From Gammaproteobacteria bacterium (GTDB lineage: Bacteria > Pseudomonadota > Gammaproteobacteria > Chromatiales > Chromatiaceae): a stretch of DNA of 10,542 nucleotides. The stretch covers positions 1 through 10,542 of the forward strand of contig JAUVEG010000026.1 in assembly GCA_030594925.1 (NCBI GenBank), written 5' to 3'. The position numbers and the translations under genes are program-made. Below the pieces are notes generated by a model. The model had not been told where the DNA came from, made no database searches, and worked only from the letters and a program-made list of their open reading frames with translations. Positions 6,542 through 10,542 of this stretch are shown piece after piece (the stretch's first letter is position 1; each line of letters starts with the position of its first letter).

Positions 6542-7467
6542 TACCCGAGTTCCCTATTGTCGAGGGAGTGTGCATTCAGAAAGTCGGCGGCAGACATCGC
6601 TCTTTTTCCCGGCAGCTGCAATTTGATGATGCGCAATACTCCATCTCCAGTGGCGATATCAATGCCATCAGGAGAGCTGTTGAGAACACTGCCGGGCGCA
6701 GCCCTGCCGTCGCCATCGACAAGCCGTGACTCCCACACCCGCAGCTGTTTATCGTCCAGCTGTGTATAGGCAACAGGCCAGCTGTTGTAGGCACACACTT
6801 TACGATGGATCAATGCCGCAGGCTCGCTCCACGCTATTGCCGCCTCACCCTTGCTGAGTTTATGCGCATAAGTCACACCCTGCTGCGATTGAGCCGTTGG
6901 CTGGCGTCCTTCACTGCCCAGCAGCGGCAGTGCTTGCATCAATGCCTCGGCTCCCAGTTGCGCAAGCCGGTCATGAAGATCAGCGCCCGTCTCATTGACA
7001 CGGATATCGACATCCCGACGCAGCCACACCGGACCTGTGTCCAGACCTGCTTCCATCTGCATGATAGAGATCCCCGTTTGTTGATCTGCTGCAATAATGG
7101 CGCGCTGAATCGGCGCGGCGCCCCGCCAGCGCGGCAGCAGGGAGGCGTGAATATTGACGCACCCCAGCCGTGGCGCATCAAGAACTACCCGGGGAAGAAT
7201 CAGCCCGTAGGCCACCACAACCATCAAATCCGCCTGCAGCTGTCGCAACGCATCAACAGATTCGGCGCTCCTGAAATCGAGTGGTTGATAAATCGGGATG
7301 CGATGATCGAGTGCAACCTGCTTGACCGGGCCGTTCACCTGCTTTCTTCCTCGCCCAACAGGACGGTCCGGCTGCGTATAGACAGCCGCGACTTCATGGT
7401 TGGATGCAATCAGCGCCTGCAACGCTGGAACAGAGAAATCCGGTGTTCCGGCAAAAATTATACGCAT
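6541..7467 (-). CDS. fmt: Methionyl-tRNA formyltransferase
   Basis: A 308-residue cytoplasmic enzyme that formylates Met-tRNA(fMet) using 10-formyltetrahydrofolate, needed for efficient translation initiation. The N-terminal formyltransferase fold starts [16 protein letters not shown]. The catalytic segment is VNIHASLLPRWRGAAPIQRA, with Asn105 and His107, and Asp143 lies in MEAGLDTGPV. The loop PVGRGRKQVNGPVK, used to recognise the initiator tRNA acceptor, is present. The C-terminal domain (about 205-308) begins KLSKGEAAI and includes the conserved HRKVCAYNSWPVAYT. The length is close to the usual 310-315 residues. The start overlaps the def stop by one base (TAATG), so translation is likely coupled to deformylase, its functional partner. 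Confidence 0.97.
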   Translation of the reverse strand: MRIIFAGTPDFSVPALQALIASNHEVAAVYTQPDRPVGRGRKQVNGPVKQVALDHRIPIYQPLDFRSAESVDALRQLQADLMVVVAYGLILPRVVLDAPRLGCVNIHASLLPRWRGAAPIQRAIIAADQQTGISIMQMEAGLDTGPVWLRRDVDIRVNETGADLHDRLAQLGAEALMQALPLLGSEGRQPTAQSQQGVTYAHKLSKGEAAIAWSEPAALIHRKVCAYNSWPVAYTQLDDKQLRVWESRLVDGDGRAAPGSVLNSSPDGIDIATGDGVLRIIKLQLPGKRAMSAADFLNAHSLDNRELG

Positions 7468-7976
7468 TAAATCACAACCGCCTGGCGACTCTTCTTCTCC
7501 ATTTTCTTGCGGATGCGCTGTCGCTTCAGGTTTGATAAATAGTCGACAAAGAGCTTGCCGTCGAGGTGATCGATCTCATGCTGAATGCAGACTGCCAGCA
7601 GGCCGTCATCTTCGATCTCAATCGCGTTGCCATCACGATCCAGCGCACGCACCCTGATATGCCCGGCTCGCGTCACAGTCTCAAACACTCCCGGAACTGA
7701 GAGACACCCCTCTTCGCAACTCTCTTCACCATCCCTCTCAATGATCTCGGGATTGATCAGAGAGAGCGGCTGATCATGCTCCTCGCTGATATCGATCACA
7801 ATAATTCTTTTGGCAACATTCACCTGTATCGCAGCAAGGCCAATTCCAGGGGCGGCATACATGGTTTCAAACATATCATCGAGCAGCGTCCGAATCGACT
7901 CATCCACAACCTCGACCGGAAGCGCCGTATTGCGCAGGCGCGCATCAGGAAAGTGCAGAATTTCTAGTTTAGCCAT
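7467..7976 (-). CDS. def: Peptide deformylase
   Basis: A 169-residue metalloenzyme that removes the N-formyl group from nascent polypeptides, completing the cycle begun by Fmt. All three signatures are intact: GIGLAAIQ (44-51), EGCLS (89-93, metal ligand Cys91) and QHEIDH (132-137, metal ligands His133 and His137 with catalytic Glu134). The length matches class I deformylases. It is the first gene of a six-gene minus-strand unit running to the NtrX-like regulator. No strong Shine-Dalgarno precedes the ATG: the sequence before it is A-rich (AATGATGAAAAAAT). The start is kept because it gives the usual N-terminus, [16 protein letters not shown] hairpin lies in its leader. Confidence 0.97.
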   Translation of the reverse strand: MAKLEILHFPDARLRNTALPVEVVDESIRTLLDDMFETMYAAPGIGLAAIQVNVAKRIIVIDISEEHDQPLSLINPEIIERDGEESCEEGCLSVPGVFETVTRAGHIRVRALDRDGNAIEIEDDGLLAVCIQHEIDHLDGKLFVDYLSNLKRQRIRKKMEKKSRQAVVI

Positions 7977-8114
7977 ATTTTTTCATCATTTGATTCAATC
8001 TATTTCCTGAAGCCTCGACTTCAGGTATATTCTCCATTGCGTCTATGATATATAAAAATTACATTCATTTCCTGTATCTGCGTCGCGGGACTGAAATCCG
8101 GGAGCCACAAGACT
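7977..8114. promoter_or_regulatory. Divergent intergenic region between def and the LysM gene
   Basis: This 138-bp region must hold the start signals for both the def unit (leftward) and the LysM gene (rightward). An A/T-rich tract at 8045-8061 could serve either. For the LysM gene, TTGCGT (8037-8042) and TACATT (8060-8065) are spaced by 17 bases but match consensus only partly. No clear pair was found for def. Treat the individual promoter boxes as weak suggestions. Confidence 0.4.
8006..8025. repeat. Hairpin in the def leader
   Basis: A perfect 7-bp inverted repeat, CCTGAAG (8006-8012) and CTTCAGG (8019-8025), surrounds a 6-base loop about 30 bases upstream of the def start. It has no following T-run, so it does not look like an intrinsic terminator. 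It could be an operator half-site pair or an RNA stem in the def leader. Confidence 0.55.
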
Positions 8115-9293
8115 ATGTCCAAACCAAGATTACTACTACTGACAGCAATCCTGATACTGCTTGCGTCTGCTCCACTGATGGCTGTGCAACTGCGTGACGG
8201 ACATCCCAACGAGGTGATCGTCGCTAAAGGCGATACCCTGTGGGATATATCAGGGCGATTTCTACAGCATCCCTGGGAGTGGCCCAAGCTATGGAAAAGA
8301 AACCCCTCCATCAAAAACCCGGATCTGATCTACCCCGGCGACCGCTTGAGCCTGACGTGGGTCAACGGCCAGCCACGACTGGTGCGTCAGGGCAGACGTA
8401 AAAAAAGTTCACCGATCGGGATCATCTCATTGCGGGAGTTGCGCGCTTTTCTCTCCAGGCCCTACCTGCTGGATGACAGGGCGATCGAAAACTCCGGCTA
8501 CATCATCGGTTTCCGTGAAGGCACGCTGATTGCCGGCCCTGGCGAACGCGCCTATGCGCGTTATCTCGGCTCGCTGGAAGATGACTTCGAACCCAGCTCA
8601 ACAAGCACCTGGAGACTTCCGCCAGGCGTTACACTCCCGCCGAGAAAAGACGACAAACTCCCGCAAGGATTCAGCTTCGTGGAGGGTGCTCCCAGGCAAA
8701 AAATACGCAAACCGACTGCAACACACTTCGACATTGTACGCCCGGGGAATCTCTACAAGGATCATGAAACAGGCGAAGTACTCGGCAGGGTCGCACTCTT
8801 TGTAGGCACGGCGAAACTGCTTCGCGATGGCGATCCCGCTACCATCAAGATCACTTCATCAAAAATGGAGGTGATGCAGGGTGACCGTTTAATCCCCTCT
8901 ATAGCAAAAAAGATCAAGAATCTCTATTTTCAACCCGGGGTACCGGGTCAGCAGGTCGATGGCCACATCATAGACGTTCCCGGTGGCGTAACCAATGCGG
9001 GGCAATATAGCGTGATCGCCATCGACAGGGGTGCAGCCGATGGCCTTGAACAGGGCGATGTGCTGCTTGTGAATACCAGTCAACGTCACATTATCGATCG
9101 CTTTGCACCAAGACACCGTGATAACTCCGGGTATCCGGAGAATCGCAATATGTGGGGAGAACCCATAGTGACTCTTCCCGAGGAGAGCGCCGGAAAGATC
9201 ATTATCTTCCGTGTTTTTCATCGTGTCAGTTTTGGACTCATATCGAGTGCAAGCCGCTCCATCAAGAGCGGTTACCCGGTGCATAGTCCCTGA
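8115..9293 (+). CDS. Secreted LysM-domain protein
   Basis: A 392-residue protein with an N-terminal signal peptide (basic MSKPR, hydrophobic to about 22, likely cleaved after LMA at 21-23). One LysM module spans about 33-82 (EVIVAKGDTLWDISGRFL ... DLIYPGDRLSL). LysM domains bind the glycan backbone of peptidoglycan, placing the protein in the periplasm or outer wall. The remaining 300 residues lack a motif I can name. Two stretches (FDIVRPGNLYKD...LGRVALFVG and QYSVIAIDRGAADGLEQGDVLLV) resemble the small beta-rich modules of surface proteins. The C-terminus (FRVFHRVSFGLISSASRSIKSGYPV) is typical of the LysM proteins found beside dprA in gammaproteobacteria. GGGAG at 8100-8104 supports the start. 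It is divergent from def and runs in the same direction as dprA. The cell-wall role is inferred. Confidence 0.9.
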   Translation: MSKPRLLLLTAILILLASAPLMAVQLRDGHPNEVIVAKGDTLWDISGRFLQHPWEWPKLWKRNPSIKNPDLIYPGDRLSLTWVNGQPRLVRQGRRKKSSPIGIISLRELRAFLSRPYLLDDRAIENSGYIIGFREGTLIAGPGERAYARYLGSLEDDFEPSSTSTWRLPPGVTLPPRKDDKLPQGFSFVEGAPRQKIRKPTATHFDIVRPGNLYKDHETGEVLGRVALFVGTAKLLRDGDPATIKITSSKMEVMQGDRLIPSIAKKIKNLYFQPGVPGQQVDGHIIDVPGGVTNAGQYSVIAIDRGAADGLEQGDVLLVNTSQRHIIDRFAPRHRDNSGYPENRNMWGEPIVTLPEESAGKIIIFRVFHRVSFGLISSASRSIKSGYPVHSP

Positions 9294-9316
9294 CGGGGCA
9301 TGAAAGTGATCATTTT

Positions 9317-9426
9317 CTCTCGCCAAGGCGCAAAGACCGCAAAGATTTTCCTTGGCGGGCTTAGAAGTCTTCGCCTGCATGGACGCAGGTGAGGGGCGTG
9401 AGCAGGACGCGGAAGCTTTGCGAGAG
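9317..9426. repeat. Palindromic repeat-like sequence between the LysM gene and dprA
   Basis: The spacer contains CTCTCGC at 9317-9323 and its complement GCGAGAG at 9420-9426; the adjoining bases (CCAAGG inward on the left, AAAGC on the complemented right) are partly similar. Within it, CGCCAAGG (9321-9328) pairs perfectly with CCTTGGCG (9350-9357) around a loop holding two GCAAAGA units nine bases apart. The motif CTCGCxAAGGCGCAAAGAC resembles a dispersed sequence I recall from many proteobacterial genomes. No transposase and no convincing target duplication are seen: TCATT occurs on both sides, but offset by two bases. Confidence 0.55.
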
Positions 9427-9489
9427 TCATTATTGAAATACGACTCATTTGTAAATAAGTTGGTCACTCAAGGGATACCAGGCAAAGGA

Positions 9490-10542
9490 ATGCTGAAATC
9501 AACACAATCACAATGGCTCGCACTGATCCGTGCGCCGGGCGTCGGCTCTGCAAGTCTGCATAAACTGCTGCGCCATTTCGGCTCGATTGCAGAAGTTTTT
9601 TCCGCATCCGCCGGCCAGCTGCATGCTGCAGGCCTCAAAGCTGACGCCTGTGAAGCCATACTGCACCCGGATGAAAGCCTCATCGCTTCAGACGCCGCCT
9701 GGCTGGAGCAACCGGATCATCATCTTATGACCTGGGGTGATCCGGACTACCCCGTCTTGCTGAGAGAAATCCCCGGCCCTCCTGCCGCACTCTTTCTCAA
9801 GGGCAATCCCGAATTGCTCAAACTGCCTCAACTGGCGATAGTCGGCAGCCGCAACCCAACCTCCGGCGGCGCACAAAACGCCACGCAATTTGCAAAACAT
9901 CTTGCCTCCTGCGGCCTTGGCATCTGCAGCGGCATGGCAACGGGGATTGACACCGCCAGTCACGTTGGCGCCCTGCAGGCCGGTGGCTTCACCATTGCCG
10001 TCGTCGCAACCGGGCTGGATCGCGTCTACCCGGCGGGCAATCGTGAACTGGCTCACAAGATAGCCTGTGAAGGGTTGCTGGTTTCGGAATTCCCACCCGG
10101 AACAGGACCCCATGCAAAGCATTTTCCGAGCCGCAACCGCATTATTTCAGGTCTCTCAGTGGGCACGCTGGTGGTTGAAGCTGCGCTGAGGAGCGGCTCG
10201 CTGATTACCGCGCGTCTTGCCGCCGAACAGGGGCGGGAGGTATTCGCCCTCCCTGGCTCGATACACAACCCGCTTGCCAGGGGCTGTCACGGCCTCATCC
10301 GGCAGGGAGTCAAACTGGTGGAGACTGCCGAACACATCCTCGAGGAACTCTCTCCGCTGCTTGCAGAATATCAGGAGCGTGATGAGATTGATGCTGCCGG
10401 GGATGGGAAACAGCGCACAGATGAACCTCCGGCACTGGATGATACCTTTCTCTCAATGCTGGATCAGATCGGCTACGATCCACTCACGATCGATGAACTT
10501 ATCCACAAAAGCGGATTGACGCCAGAGGCAGTTTCCTCCATG
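9490..10542 (+). CDS. dprA: DNA processing protein DprA, 3' end beyond window
   Basis: The 351 codons visible run off the right edge with no stop. DprA (Smf) binds incoming single-stranded DNA and loads RecA in natural transformation. Residues 1 to about 65 form a small helical domain (WLALIRAPGVGSASLHKLL). The Rossmann-like DprA domain has LAIVGSRNPT (115-124), GICSGMATGID (144-154), PAGNRELA, FPSRNRIISGLS (212-223) and RSGSLITARLA (235-244), all family hallmarks. A charged linker then leads into the start of a C-terminal winged-helix-like domain (LDQIGYDPLTIDELI), cut by the window edge. The ATG at 9490 gives the usual N-terminus, but only AAAGGA touches it, with no spaced ribosome site. 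An in-frame ATG at 9379 would add 37 residues. The smf-def-fmt neighbourhood is conserved in gammaproteobacteria, although here dprA and def are divergent and separated by the LysM gene. Confidence 0.95.
   Translation, partial: MLKSTQSQWLALIRAPGVGSASLHKLLRHFGSIAEVFSASAGQLHAAGLKADACEAILHPDESLIASDAAWLEQPDHHLMTWGDPDYPVLLREIPGPPAALFLKGNPELLKLPQLAIVGSRNPTSGGAQNATQFAKHLASCGLGICSGMATGIDTASHVGALQAGGFTIAVVATGLDRVYPAGNRELAHKIACEGLLVSEFPPGTGPHAKHFPSRNRIISGLSVGTLVVEAALRSGSLITARLAAEQGREVFALPGSIHNPLARGCHGLIRQGVKLVETAEHILEELSPLLAEYQERDEIDAAGDGKQRTDEPPALDDTFLSMLDQIGYDPLTIDELIHKSGLTPEAVSSM

Noticed and set aside
6805..7470. 221-residue plus-strand ORF
   Set aside because: It is fully antisense to fmt, whose catalytic motifs are intact. 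The peptide has no recognisable features.
9321..9357. Intrinsic terminator of the LysM gene
   Set aside because: The 8-bp stem has a 21-base loop and is followed by GGC, not a T-run. A repeat element fits better.
8889..9467. 192-residue minus-strand ORF
   Set aside because: It is antisense to the 3' half of the LysM gene and the repeat-bearing spacer. Its composition is unlike a folded protein and no motif is seen.
9688..10122. 144-residue minus-strand ORF
   Set aside because: It is antisense to dprA, whose family motifs are continuous on the plus strand.

Overview
The window reads as a chromosomal segment of a gammaproteobacterium with moderate GC content. The evidence is gene content and order: a tRNA-Tyr / tRNA-Gly / tRNA-Thr / tuf cluster, as around E. 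coli tufB, and a dprA – LysM protein // def – fmt – rsmB arrangement. A DUF4390 gene and an NtrY/NtrX-type two-component pair follow rsmB. I associate that extension with sulfur-oxidising and related (Chromatiales-like) gammaproteobacteria, but a genus cannot be named from this sequence.

Layout. Positions 1-632, minus strand: a stable-RNA/translation operon with tRNA-Tyr(GTA), tRNA-Gly(TCC), tRNA-Thr(GGT) and the first 16 codons of EF-Tu, driven by a well-formed sigma70 promoter at 647-675. Positions 676-1101 hold no gene. They carry an AT-rich stretch upstream of that promoter, a seven-copy CAGTTGG heptamer array with an inverted partner, and a 171-bp element with perfect terminal inverted repeats and an exact 8-bp target duplication. 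The element sits against the 3' end of the response-regulator gene, and the duplication covers its stop codon. Positions 1102-7976, minus strand: a tightly packed six-gene unit read def, fmt, rsmB, DUF4390, ntrY-like kinase, ntrX-like regulator, with junctions that overlap or abut. Position 7977-8114 is a divergent intergenic region with a 7-bp-stem hairpin. Positions 8115-9293, plus strand: a secreted LysM protein. Positions 9294-9489: a spacer with palindromic repeat-like sequence. Positions 9490-10542, plus strand: dprA, running off the right edge.

How the genes work together. Fmt formylates initiator Met-tRNA and Def removes the formyl group from new proteins; RsmB methylates 16S rRNA at C967. 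These translation genes are physically coupled to a membrane sensor kinase (NtrY type) and its partner regulator. The regulator keeps an intact receiver domain and DNA-binding helix-turn-helix, but its AAA+ core has no GAFTGA loop and has Arg in place of the Walker A Lys. It therefore probably does not work as an ordinary sigma54 activator.

Most of the window is recognisable housekeeping sequence. I found no phage, CRISPR, defence or biosynthetic system. The items most worth checking are the MITE-like insertion, the heptamer array and the degenerate AAA+ domain.
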